Assembly: GCA_946479905.1 (NCBI GenBank)
Contig: CAMLIA010000090.1
Location: 1 to 16,104 of the forward strand
DNA from: an uncultured Frankiales bacterium
GTDB lineage: Bacteria; Actinomycetota; Actinomycetes; Mycobacteriales; SCTD01
DNA length: 16,104 bases
Direction: 5' to 3'
A model generated the notes under the pieces. That model was not told the DNA's origin, searched no databases, and saw only the letters and a program-made list of their open reading frames with translations. Both the position numbers and the translations under genes were made by a program. Shown piece by piece: positions 1 through 6,392 of the stretch. The stretch's first letter is position 1. Each line of letters starts with the position of its first letter.

Positions 1-76
1 CCAACCTCGCCGCCGCCCCCGCAGCCTTCGTCCCCGGCTCGGCTTTCGTAATCGACGGCGGCCTCCCCGCCGGCTA
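1..76 (+). CDS. Short-chain dehydrogenase/reductase, C-terminal end only (stop codon apparently lost)
   Basis: The frame beginning at base 3 encodes a stretch ending in FVPGSAFVIDGGLPAG. This matches the last strand of classical short-chain dehydrogenases (consensus G-x-x-x-x-V-D-GG). The rest of the gene, with its Rossmann nucleotide-binding and catalytic Y-x-x-x-K parts, lies left of the window, so the substrate cannot be guessed. As written, the frame has no stop here: it reads through the palindrome at 76-117 and on to TAG at 657-659, antisense to the next gene. One G inserted between 75 and 76 would create TGA directly after ...GGLPAG and would also lengthen the palindrome. I therefore place the natural end at about 76. 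The gene converges on the PhyH-like oxygenase and may belong to the same pathway; that link is inference. Confidence 0.6.
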
Positions 77-117
77 CGGTCGGGAGGGAGCCCCCGCGGG
101 GGCTCCCTCCCGACCGT
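76..117. terminator. Perfect 42-nt palindrome between convergent genes, likely bidirectional terminator
   Basis: Bases 76-117 are a perfect inverted repeat centred on GC at 96-97, with runs CCCCC and GGGGG flanking the centre. It could form a stem of about 19 bp with a very small loop. It begins at the end of the SDR and ends within the stop codon of the minus-strand oxygenase (TGA, 119-117), so it could terminate transcripts from both sides. No T-run follows, as is common for actinobacterial hairpin terminators. Adding one G between 75 and 76 would extend the symmetry to include both stop codons (TGA...TCA). Confidence 0.8.
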
Positions 118-923
118 CAGGGCAGGCGCGGGTTCAGCTCCGAGGCTGCCAGGTCCCCGGGCTGCAAGCCGGGCAACCACGTGCGGAGGTCGTTCTGACG
201 GGGCTTGCTGTCGGCCGGCCCGACGCGGGTGCCGTCGGCGAACCAGATCACGGTCATGACCTCGCGCATGGTGTCCGTGTCGTTGCCCGGCGCCCGGTGC
301 AGTGCCCAGCCGGCGTGGAACGTCGCGTCCCCCGCCCGCAGCGGGCCCGCGGCGGAGACCGGCAGGTCGCGCTCGGCGATGACGCGCCGGAAGTGCGCTT
401 CGGACTCGTCGGAGATCTCGAAACGCCCGAGGTCGCCCTGCAGGTGCGATCCGGACACCCACTCCATGCCGGCAGGCACGTCCACGAGCGGCATCCACAT
501 CGTGACGGTGCGGTCGGTGTCCAGCGGCCAGTAGAAGCCGTCCTGGTGCCAGGGAGTCGGCCCACCGCCGGGCTCCTTGAAGAGAGCCTGGTCGTGGTAG
601 AGCCGTACCGCGTCCACTCCGAGGAGCTCCGCTGCCAGCGTGGCGAAGCGCGGGCCTAGGACGAAGCGGGCCACGGCATCGTCGTGCCTCCACAGGTTGG
701 GCACCTGGAGGAACGCCTTGCCGTAGGTGTCCCGCTCCTCGATCGGACGGGTCTCGGTGCTGAGCCGCTCGACTCCGGCCTTGATCGCCGAGCGGTAGGC
801 CGCCACCTCGTCGCCGCTCGCCACAGACCTGAGGACCACGTGGCCGTCGCGGGCGAACGCGTCGCGGTCGTCGGGATCCAGTGGGTAGCGGCCGGACAGG
901 CTCGGCAGCGTGTCGGTGAGCAT
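117..923 (-). CDS. Phytanoyl-CoA dioxygenase (PhyH) family Fe(II)/2-oxoglutarate oxygenase
   Basis: A 268-residue protein of the PhyH family, non-haem iron oxygenases that hydroxylate a substrate while decarboxylating 2-oxoglutarate. The iron triad is visible: H126-Q-D128 (in PWHQDGFYWPLD) and distal H209 (in HAGWALHRAPGN). R220 is a candidate 2-oxoglutarate ligand. Length is normal for the family and no signal peptide is seen, so it is cytosolic. I chose the ATG at 923-921 because GGAGAGG stands just upstream on the minus strand. An upstream start at 962 would add 13 residues and overlap the promoter and operator-like site. The gene is divergent from the ROK regulator and its promoter carries a site resembling the one before the diiron gene, so regulation by that repressor is likely. 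The substrate cannot be told; PhyH homologues act on many compounds besides acyl-CoAs. Confidence 0.9.
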   Translation of the reverse strand: MLTDTLPSLSGRYPLDPDDRDAFARDGHVVLRSVASGDEVAAYRSAIKAGVERLSTETRPIEERDTYGKAFLQVPNLWRHDDAVARFVLGPRFATLAAELLGVDAVRLYHDQALFKEPGGGPTPWHQDGFYWPLDTDRTVTMWMPLVDVPAGMEWVSGSHLQGDLGRFEISDESEAHFRRVIAERDLPVSAAGPLRAGDATFHAGWALHRAPGNDTDTMREVMTVIWFADGTRVGPADSKPRQNDLRTWLPGLQPGDLAASELNPRLP

Positions 924-937
924 GGGCGCCTCTCCAT

Positions 938-960
938 GTTGGTTGGGAAGAATTACTAAC
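938..960. promoter_or_regulatory. Operator-like site 1 (GTTGG-N13-CTAAC) before the oxygenase gene
   Basis: Arms are GTTGG at 938-942 and CTAAC at 956-960, an imperfect inverted repeat (4 of 5) with a 13-nt spacer. It contains TTACTAAC at 953-960. The same octamer and the same arm spacing recur at 2406-2428 before the diiron gene. It sits at the predicted transcription start of the oxygenase, where a bound repressor would block initiation. The adjacent ROK protein is the obvious candidate ligand; this is inference from position and repetition. Confidence 0.6.
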
Positions 961-987
961 AATCTACCGGAAGAAGGACGTCGTCAA
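961..987 (-). promoter_or_regulatory. Probable promoter of the oxygenase gene
   Basis: Read on the minus strand, TTGACG (987-982) is a good -35 box. TAGATT (966-961) is a possible -10 box at a short 15-nt spacing, and GATTGT (964-959) is a weaker alternative at 17 nt. Transcription would start near 954 and give a leader of about 30 nt holding the ribosome binding site. The -35 hexamer is identical to that of the diiron operon. Confidence 0.5.
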
Positions 988-1176
988 GCGGGAGGTGTCG
1001 GGCGGCTCGCAGTCCGAGCTCAGCGTCACCCCCGGACTTCCCCAGCCACGTCGTTCGGGCCGGAGTGACACCGTCCGGCGCCGATGCGGTCGCCGTTGCA
1101 GCTCACGGCAGAGCTCGTCGCCGATGTCAAGGTCGACTCGGACAGCGCCGCCCGCCCAGCAGGGGAGACTGAGCGG

Positions 1177-2382
1177 GTGAACACCAAAGGCACGGTCGAG
1201 CGCGCCACGGCCGACCACGCGGTGATGCGGTCGCTGAACCGATCCCTCGTCCTGGACCACCTGCGCGCCAAGGGAACTGCCAGCCGCGCGTCCGTGGCCG
1301 AGGGCACCGGCCTTGCCAAGCCCACCGTGTCGCTCATCGTCGAGGACCTGCTGCGTGAGGGGCTGGTGGAGGAGGTCGGCCGCGGTACGGTGAGCGCCCA
1401 GGGCGGGCGACCACCGGTGCTCCTGCAGTTCAACCGCCGTTCCTCGCACCTGATCGGCGTCCACGTCGGGGTCAGCCGCACGACGGTCGTGCTCGCCGAC
1501 GCCTTGGCAGAGGAGATCGGCAGGACCCAGGTTCGCACGCCGCGTAGCTCTGCCCGCACGGCGGTGCGGCGCATTGCCGAGGTGTGCGCGGCACTGCTTG
1601 ATGCGCACAGCGTGCCCCGGGAGCAGGTCGCGACGGCCGGCGTCTGCCTGCCCGGCCTCGTTGCTGCGGACAGCGGCATGCTGCTGCTGGCCCCCAACCT
1701 CGGTTGGCGAGACGTGCCTGTGGTTGCGCTCTTCGAGCAGGTGCTCGGCGTGCCCGTCTCTGCGCACAACGCCTCGCAGACGTCGCTCCTGGCAGAGGTG
1801 ATGGAGGGCGCGGCAGCCGGGGACAGCGACGTTGTCCTGGTCTACGCCGGCGCGGGCGTCGGGGCGGCCGCGCTGGTAGGCGGACAGCTGGTGTCGGGCG
1901 ACCAGGGCCTGGCCGGGGAACTCGGCCACTGCCGGGTCATCGAGCGAGGGGTGCTCTGCGGCTGCGGTGGTCACGGCTGCCTGGAGACGGCTGCCTCCAC
2001 CCACGCCGTCGTCGCCGCCGTCGCCGCGCGGTGGGGTCGGACGCCTGCCTCCTTCCAGGAGGTGAGTACGGCGGCGCTCGATGGCGATCACGTGGCGCGC
2101 GAGGAGCTCGCGCGGGCCGGTGTCCTGCTCGGGCGGGCGGCGTCCTGGCTGGTCAACCTCCTCGCACCCCGCACCGTCGTGCTTGCCGGGGGTGCCTTCG
2201 AGGCAGGCGCGGCGCTGGTCGAGCCGTTCCGGGAGGCGATGCAGGAGTGCGCCCTGCCAGCCGTCGGCTCGAGGCTTCGCCTCGTGCAGAGCGCCCTCGG
2301 CCAGGACGCTGAGGTGCGTGGCGTGCTGCTCCTCGCGAGGGACCGCGCTTTCGCCGGCCCGCGCGTGGTGACGTCCGCCTGA
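1177..2382 (+). CDS. ROK-family transcriptional repressor
   Basis: A 401-residue ROK (repressor, ORF, kinase) protein of the NagC/XylR type. The N-terminal 70 or so residues form a winged helix-turn-helix (SLNRSLVLDHLRAKG, then SRASVAEGTGLAKPTVS). The rest is a sugar-kinase-like fold with the ROK zinc motif: ELGHC followed by CGCGGHGCLE. The usual kinase DxGxT phosphate loop is replaced by VHVGVSRT, consistent with a regulator rather than a sugar kinase. I chose GTG at 1177 because AGGGGAG stands at 1161-1167 and the helix-turn-helix follows directly. An in-frame start at 1084 would add 31 atypical residues. ROK repressors usually sense sugars or sugar derivatives, so the inducer may be such a compound. 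It is divergent from the oxygenase and 47 nt upstream of the diiron operon, and both have matching operator-like sites. I see no clear promoter for it in 963-1176. Confidence 0.9.
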   Translation: MNTKGTVERATADHAVMRSLNRSLVLDHLRAKGTASRASVAEGTGLAKPTVSLIVEDLLREGLVEEVGRGTVSAQGGRPPVLLQFNRRSSHLIGVHVGVSRTTVVLADALAEEIGRTQVRTPRSSARTAVRRIAEVCAALLDAHSVPREQVATAGVCLPGLVAADSGMLLLAPNLGWRDVPVVALFEQVLGVPVSAHNASQTSLLAEVMEGAAAGDSDVVLVYAGAGVGAAALVGGQLVSGDQGLAGELGHCRVIERGVLCGCGGHGCLETAASTHAVVAAVAARWGRTPASFQEVSTAALDGDHVAREELARAGVLLGRAASWLVNLLAPRTVVLAGGAFEAGAALVEPFREAMQECALPAVGSRLRLVQSALGQDAEVRGVLLLARDRAFAGPRVVTSA

Positions 2383-2393
2383 CCTCACCGGCC

Positions 2394-2423
2394 TTGACGC
2401 GACCGGTTAGACCGAGTTACTTA
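2394..2423 (+). promoter_or_regulatory. Probable promoter of the diiron-SDR-esterase operon, leaderless type
   Basis: TTGACG (2394-2399) is a good -35 box, and TACTTA (2418-2423) or TTACTT (2417-2422) is a -10 box 17-18 nt further on. The expected start of transcription falls at about 2430, which is the A of the ATG. No ribosome binding site precedes that ATG, so the mRNA is probably leaderless, as is common in actinomycetes. Confidence 0.55.
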
Positions 2424-2429
2424 CTAACC
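2405..2429. promoter_or_regulatory. Operator-like site 2 (GGTTAG-N13-CTAACC) on the diiron operon promoter
   Basis: A perfect 6-bp inverted repeat, GGTTAG (2405-2410) and CTAACC (2424-2429), separated by 13 nt. It contains TTACTAAC at 2421-2428, the octamer also seen at 953-960. It covers the -10 region and start point of the operon promoter, a classical repressor position. The AT-rich core is conspicuous in this GC-rich sequence. Binding by the ROK protein is inferred. Confidence 0.65.
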
Positions 2430-3809
2430 ATGGAAGCATCTCTGCGCCAAGGCCTGTCACCGCGCCAGGTAGCCAACCAGCTGCTGCGCTGCTTCCGCGT
2501 CGAGGCGGACCTGATGCGGGTCCTGGGTGGCTGGACCGCCCGGGTCGTCGAGAACGACGAGCGGTACGCGTTCGCGCGGGACATCGGCTTCCGTGCCGAG
2601 CACGGCACTGCGCTGCTCGGCCGGCTGCACCGGCTGCGCACCAGCGACCGCATGGTGGACGTGCCGCCGGCGAGCTGGCGGCAGCTGGTGCAGCTTCTTG
2701 ACGACGCGCCGTCCACTGCCGACCTCGTTGCGGGTGTGTACGACGTGGTCGGGCAAGAGCTGGTCCGCGCCTACCGGCTGCTCGTCGCCGAGTGCGACCC
2801 GCTCGCCGACGAGCCCACGGTGCGTCTGGTGGAGCGCGCCCTGCTGCCGGACCATGACGAGCGCCTCGTCTGGGCGCAGGCTTTCCTGCGCGCCCACCAG
2901 CCCGACCCCGCCTACGTCGCTGCAGTCCGCGCTGCCCTGGCCGCAGCGGGCGGGGTCGTCGTGCGGGACGACAGCGTCCCCGAGGACCGTAGGGACGAGC
3001 AGGGCGCCCTCGGCACGGGCTTCTGGCCGCTGAGCCGTCCTGCCGCGGAGACGATCGTGCTGGGCAGCGAGTACCGGATCGCCGCCGATGGCGAGAAGCC
3101 GTCGTACTGCCCTGCCTTCGAGGAGTTCGGGCCCGCCGACGTCGAGGTGCTCGTCGTGCACCACGGGCTGATGCCGGAGATCGCCTCGCTGTCGATCATC
3201 GGCACGCTGCTGCACGATGTCAGCGACCGGCCGTGGGAGTTCTTCCGCGACTTCGCCATCCAGTGCTCGGACGAGGTGCGCCACATCGGCATGCTCGTCC
3301 GGCGCCTCGGGGAGCTGGGCGTCGGCACCGACGTGCACCCCTTCCCGACGTGGACCTTCTACGACGCCGTCTCCTACCTGCCGGTGAACGAGCGCACCCT
3401 GGTGTTCAACGCGATCGTCGAGGGCAACGTCGTCGAGACGCTTCACGACCGCGCGGCGGCTCTCGAGGCAGCGGGTAACCCGCGCAGCGCCCACGCCATG
3501 GACTGGATCAGTGCGGACGAGTCGCTGCACCTGCACAACGGCATGCGGTGGCTCGGCGAGGGCGGGCTGTCGGTCGCAGAGGTGGACGCGCTGCTGTCCC
3601 GCGGCCAGGCACTGCTGGGCCTCGTCATGAAGCAGAAGGACGCGGACGTGAAGGTCTTCGACTCCGAGAGTGAAGCGCTCAACAGCGGCGACTTCTACGC
3701 ACCGCGACGCAATCCGGTCGCGCCCATCGTCCGCCACCTCGGCGGCTTCGAGGACGAGCAGATCGAGCGCCTGGTCGAGTCCGCCGGCGGGCGGACGATC
3801 CGCCGGTGA
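2430..3809 (+). CDS. DUF455-like ferritin-fold diiron protein with extra N-terminal helical domain
   Basis: A 459-residue, mostly helical protein. The C-terminal half (about 235-380) shows a carboxylate-bridged diiron pattern spread over four helices: E250, E282-x-x-H285 (SDEVRH), E331/E336 (IVEGNVVETLHD) and E364-x-x-H367 (ADESLH). The layout resembles DUF455 ferritin-like proteins, whose reactions are largely unknown; by analogy it could be an O2-dependent oxidase or oxygenase. The N-terminal 160 residues look like another helical bundle without a full ligand set (E24, E57-H58, D127-E128), perhaps a degenerate duplication. I chose ATG 2430; a TTG at 2394 is in frame but is better read as the -35 box. 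No signal peptide is seen. Its stop overlaps the next SDR start by GTGA. It heads a three-gene operon controlled through the operator-like site at 2405-2429. Confidence 0.8.
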   Translation: MEASLRQGLSPRQVANQLLRCFRVEADLMRVLGGWTARVVENDERYAFARDIGFRAEHGTALLGRLHRLRTSDRMVDVPPASWRQLVQLLDDAPSTADLVAGVYDVVGQELVRAYRLLVAECDPLADEPTVRLVERALLPDHDERLVWAQAFLRAHQPDPAYVAAVRAALAAAGGVVVRDDSVPEDRRDEQGALGTGFWPLSRPAAETIVLGSEYRIAADGEKPSYCPAFEEFGPADVEVLVVHHGLMPEIASLSIIGTLLHDVSDRPWEFFRDFAIQCSDEVRHIGMLVRRLGELGVGTDVHPFPTWTFYDAVSYLPVNERTLVFNAIVEGNVVETLHDRAAALEAAGNPRSAHAMDWISADESLHLHNGMRWLGEGGLSVAEVDALLSRGQALLGLVMKQKDADVKVFDSESEALNSGDFYAPRRNPVAPIVRHLGGFEDEQIERLVESAGGRTIRR

Positions 3810-4519
3810 CGCTGCGTGGGAAGGCCATCGTCGTGACCGGCGCCGCGTCGGGCATCGGCGCCGCGACGGCAGCGCTGCTCCGCGAGCGAGGGGCGACGGT
3901 CGTCGGCGTGGACCGCGAGCCGTGCGACGGGCTCCAGCTCGACCTCGCTGTCGAGGCCGACGTGGCCGGTGTGGTCCCGGCGGTGCTCGCCCGCCACGGC
4001 CGGCTGGACGCCCTCGTCAACAACGCCGGCCTGGCGAGGCACGCGGCCGTCGTAGACGTCGACCTGGACGAGCTCGACCTGATGTGGGCCGTCAACGTGC
4101 GGGCGCTCGTGCAGCTCACCCGCGACGCCATGCGCGCGATGACCGCCGGCGGCACCGTCGTCAACGTCGTCTCGACAGCAGGCCTGAGGGGCGAGCCTGG
4201 GGAGTCGGCCTACTGCGCGACCAAAGCGGCGGTTCGCGGGTTCACCGAGAGCGCGGCCGAGGAGGGTCGGGCTGTCGGCGTCCGCGTCGCGGGCGTCTAC
4301 CCGGCCGGTGTGGCCACCGGCTTCTGGGACGGTGCCGTGGGGGACCGCGCCGCCTTCACCGGCGACAAGGCGTGGCTCTCGCCCGCCGACGTCGCGCTGC
4401 AGGTGGTCCACGTTCTCGAGACGCCCTCGCACGTCGAACTGCCGAGCCTCGTCGTGCGGCACGTGGGCGACACCGACCTCGACGCGGTCACGGCCAAGCT
4501 CGCGAGGGTGGCGCGATGA
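3806..4519 (+). CDS. Classical short-chain dehydrogenase/reductase
   Basis: A 237-residue classical SDR, NAD(P)-dependent and probably oxidising an alcohol or reducing a ketone. Visible motifs are TGAASGIG at 11-18 (cofactor loop), NNAG at 72-75, N97, S123, and Y136-x-x-x-K140 (YCATK). An acidic D36 after the second strand suggests NAD over NADP. The C-terminal end lacks the usual D-GG motif, so this is a somewhat divergent member. The GTG start overlaps the preceding stop (GTGA) and no separate ribosome binding site is seen, so translation is probably coupled. Its stop overlaps the esterase start (ATGA). In context it probably acts on the product of one of the two oxygenases, or on an alcohol released by the esterase. 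Confidence 0.92.
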   Translation: MTLRGKAIVVTGAASGIGAATAALLRERGATVVGVDREPCDGLQLDLAVEADVAGVVPAVLARHGRLDALVNNAGLARHAAVVDVDLDELDLMWAVNVRALVQLTRDAMRAMTAGGTVVNVVSTAGLRGEPGESAYCATKAAVRGFTESAAEEGRAVGVRVAGVYPAGVATGFWDGAVGDRAAFTGDKAWLSPADVALQVVHVLETPSHVELPSLVVRHVGDTDLDAVTAKLARVAR

Positions 4520-5286
4520 CGGCGACTACACATGATCCGGACGTGGTCGACTTCTACAGCCCCTCGAACGACCGTCGTTTCGCCGTCTGGACGTGGGTCC
4601 CGCCGACGCCGGGCCCGCACCCCGTCCTGCTGCTCCTGCACGGCGTGATCGACGCCGGCGGTCACGGCTGGTGGCTGCGCGCCCGCGCGCACGAGTCGTT
4701 GGCCGTTCAGGGCCACACTGTCCTGCCCGTGCTCGTGATGCCCACGGACACCGGGATCGGCCTCGGCAGCGCCTGGGCTGACTGGGCGGACGGCTCCTCG
4801 CTGGCCGAGACGTTCGTGGTGCGCGAGCTGCTCCCGTGGGTCGCCGCTGAACTGCCGGTGGACGAGCGACGATGGGTCACCGGACTGTCCATGGGCGGCT
4901 ACGGCGCGCTGCTTCTGGCGCTGCGCCACCCGGGCCTCTTCGCGAGCGCCAGTGCGATGAGCGGATTCTTCAGCCCGTCGGGCCTGGCGATGTTTGTGCC
5001 GCACGAGGCAGACCGCATCTGGGGCGGCACGGAAGGCGAGACCACTCACGACGTCACGCAGCTGATCCGCTCGGCTGAGCGGCGCGGAAGCACCCGGTTC
5101 GCGTTCGACTGCGGCACTGACGACCAGCTGATCGGAGTCAACCGCGAGATGCACGCGGCGCTCGACGGGCAAGGCATCGAGCACGCGTACGCCGAGCACA
5201 CCGGCGGGCACGACTGGAACTACTGGGGTGCCCACCTGCCCGAGCACGTGGCCTTCCACGCCGGCCGGCCGGGACCGCTTTCATGA
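4516..5286 (+). CDS. Alpha/beta-hydrolase, putative esterase
   Basis: A 256-residue serine hydrolase resembling the esterase D/antigen 85 class. The nucleophile elbow is GLSMGG with S125. H42-G in LLLLHG lies where the oxyanion hole is expected. The acid is probably D202 or D203 (CGTDDQL), and the catalytic histidine is H232 (GGHDWNYW). No signal peptide or lipobox is seen, so it is cytosolic. The ATG overlaps the SDR stop by ATGA. Much upstream sequence is open in the same frame but is arginine- and glycine-rich shadow. As the last gene of the operon it may hydrolyse an ester made or exposed by the upstream redox enzymes. The substrate is unknown. Confidence 0.88.
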   Translation: MTATTHDPDVVDFYSPSNDRRFAVWTWVPPTPGPHPVLLLLHGVIDAGGHGWWLRARAHESLAVQGHTVLPVLVMPTDTGIGLGSAWADWADGSSLAETFVVRELLPWVAAELPVDERRWVTGLSMGGYGALLLALRHPGLFASASAMSGFFSPSGLAMFVPHEADRIWGGTEGETTHDVTQLIRSAERRGSTRFAFDCGTDDQLIGVNREMHAALDGQGIEHAYAEHTGGHDWNYWGAHLPEHVAFHAGRPGPLS

Positions 5287-5336
5287 CGTCCCTGGATCGT
5301 CATCTGCCCCGCGCGCACGGGAACCCGTCCGCTGCC

Positions 5337-5342
5337 TAGCCT
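5337..5342 (+). promoter_or_regulatory. -10 element of a leaderless promoter for the epimerase gene
   Basis: TAGCCT ends 6 nt before the ATG at 5349, placing transcription start at or within a base of the A of the ATG. No ribosome binding site and no clear -35 box are seen. Together these suggest a leaderless mRNA. Confidence 0.45.
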
Positions 5343-5348
5343 GTCGTG

Positions 5349-6392
5349 ATGAGGGTCCTCGTGACCGGTGCGGCGGGCTTCATCGGCTCGCACGTGGTGG
5401 GTCGGCTCCGGCAGGGCGGGCATGACGTCGTCGGGATGGACTGCCTGCTGCCCGCGGCACACGGTCTCGCGGCCGAGCTGCCCGGTGACGTGGTGCTCGG
5501 CGACGTCCGCTGTCGCGACGACGTCGAACGGCTCCTCGACGGTGTCGACGTCGTCTGCCACCAGGCCGCGATGGTGGGGCTCGGCGTCGGCGTCGGCGAC
5601 CTTCCCGAGTACGTCTCCTGCAACGACCTCGGGACGGCGGTGCTGCTGGCAGGCATGGCCGCCGCCGGGGTCGGACGGCTGGTGCTGTCGTCGTCGATGG
5701 TGGTGTACGGCGAGGGTCGCTACGACTGCGTCGAGCACGGCGTCGTACGACCGGGCCCGCGCCGTGAGGCGGACCTCGCCGCCGGTCGCTTCGAGCCGCG
5801 CTGCCCGCACTGCGGGTCCGCGCTCGTTCCCGGCCTCGTGACCGAGGACGCGCCGACCGACCCGCGCAACGGGTACGCCGCGAGCAAGCTCGCGCAGGAG
5901 CACCTCGCGTCCTCGTGGGCCCGCAGCACCGGGGGTTCGGTGACCGCGCTGCGCTACCACAACGTCTACGGCCCCCGGATGCCGAGAGACACCCCGTACG
6001 CCGGCGTGGCGTCGCTGTTCCGGTCGGCGCTCGAGCGGGGCGAGGCGCCTCGGGTGTTCGAGGACGGCGGGCAGCGGCGCGACTTCGTGCACGTCGACGA
6101 CGTCGCGCTGGCGAACTGCCTGGCGGTCGAGCAGCAGCCGAGCGGCTTCCACGCGTTCAACGTGGGGAGCGGCACGGTGCACCGGCTCGGGGACCTGGCC
6201 ACGCACCTCGCCGATGCCTGTGGCGGACCGGCGCCGGTGGTGACCGGTGAGTACCGGCTGGGCGACGTGCGGCACGTGACAGCGTCGTCGCAGCGCATCG
6301 CGGACGTGCTGGGGTACGCCGCGCGGATCACGCTCGAGGAGGGGGTGCGCTCCTTCGCCGCCGCTCCCTTGCGAGCCCCCGTGCGGCGCTGA
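5349..6392 (+). CDS. NAD-dependent sugar epimerase/dehydratase (extended SDR) with CxxH...CxxC insertion
   Basis: A 347-residue extended SDR acting on a nucleotide-activated sugar. The NAD loop is TGAAGFIGSH (6-15), the acidic residue after the second strand is D31, and the catalytic pair is Y176-x-x-x-K180 (GYAASK) with SSSMVVYGEG just before. Between strand and active site lies an insertion with C127-x-x-H130 and C152-x-x-C155 (PRCPHCG), probably a zinc knuckle. From memory, a similar insertion occurs in dTDP-L-rhamnose 4-epimerase-like proteins (WbiB/Tll), which makes a rhamnose/6-deoxy-talose epimerase a reasonable but unproven guess. ATG 5349 was preferred over the adjacent GTG 5346. The 3' end overlaps the convergent small membrane protein gene by 65 nt. 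Location is cytosolic. Confidence 0.88.
   Translation: MRVLVTGAAGFIGSHVVGRLRQGGHDVVGMDCLLPAAHGLAAELPGDVVLGDVRCRDDVERLLDGVDVVCHQAAMVGLGVGVGDLPEYVSCNDLGTAVLLAGMAAAGVGRLVLSSSMVVYGEGRYDCVEHGVVRPGPRREADLAAGRFEPRCPHCGSALVPGLVTEDAPTDPRNGYAASKLAQEHLASSWARSTGGSVTALRYHNVYGPRMPRDTPYAGVASLFRSALERGEAPRVFEDGGQRRDFVHVDDVALANCLAVEQQPSGFHAFNVGSGTVHRLGDLATHLADACGGPAPVVTGEYRLGDVRHVTASSQRIADVLGYAARITLEEGVRSFAAAPLRAPVRR

Noticed and set aside
964..2388. Long minus-strand open frame (474 codons) opposite the ROK gene
   Set aside because: Composition is arginine/histidine/glycine-rich with no recognisable motif, and the opposite strand encodes a clear ROK repressor. It is a GC-driven antisense shadow.
2394..2396. 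TTG as start codon of the diiron gene
   Set aside because: It is part of a TTGACG -35 box with a correctly spaced -10. The added residues would be encoded by the promoter and operator.
2457..3737. Minus-strand open frame opposite the diiron gene
   Set aside because: No domain signature, and it is wholly covered by a gene with conserved metal-ligand motifs on the plus strand. Shadow.
3670..4515. In-frame upstream extension of the esterase
   Set aside because: The extension is low-complexity arginine/glycine sequence lying over the SDR gene. The ATG at 4516 overlaps the SDR stop and gives a normal esterase length.
5316..5327. Short inverted repeat ACGGG-AA-CCCGT before the epimerase
   Set aside because: The arms are only 5 nt with a 2-nt loop in GC-rich DNA, which is too weak to call a terminator or operator.
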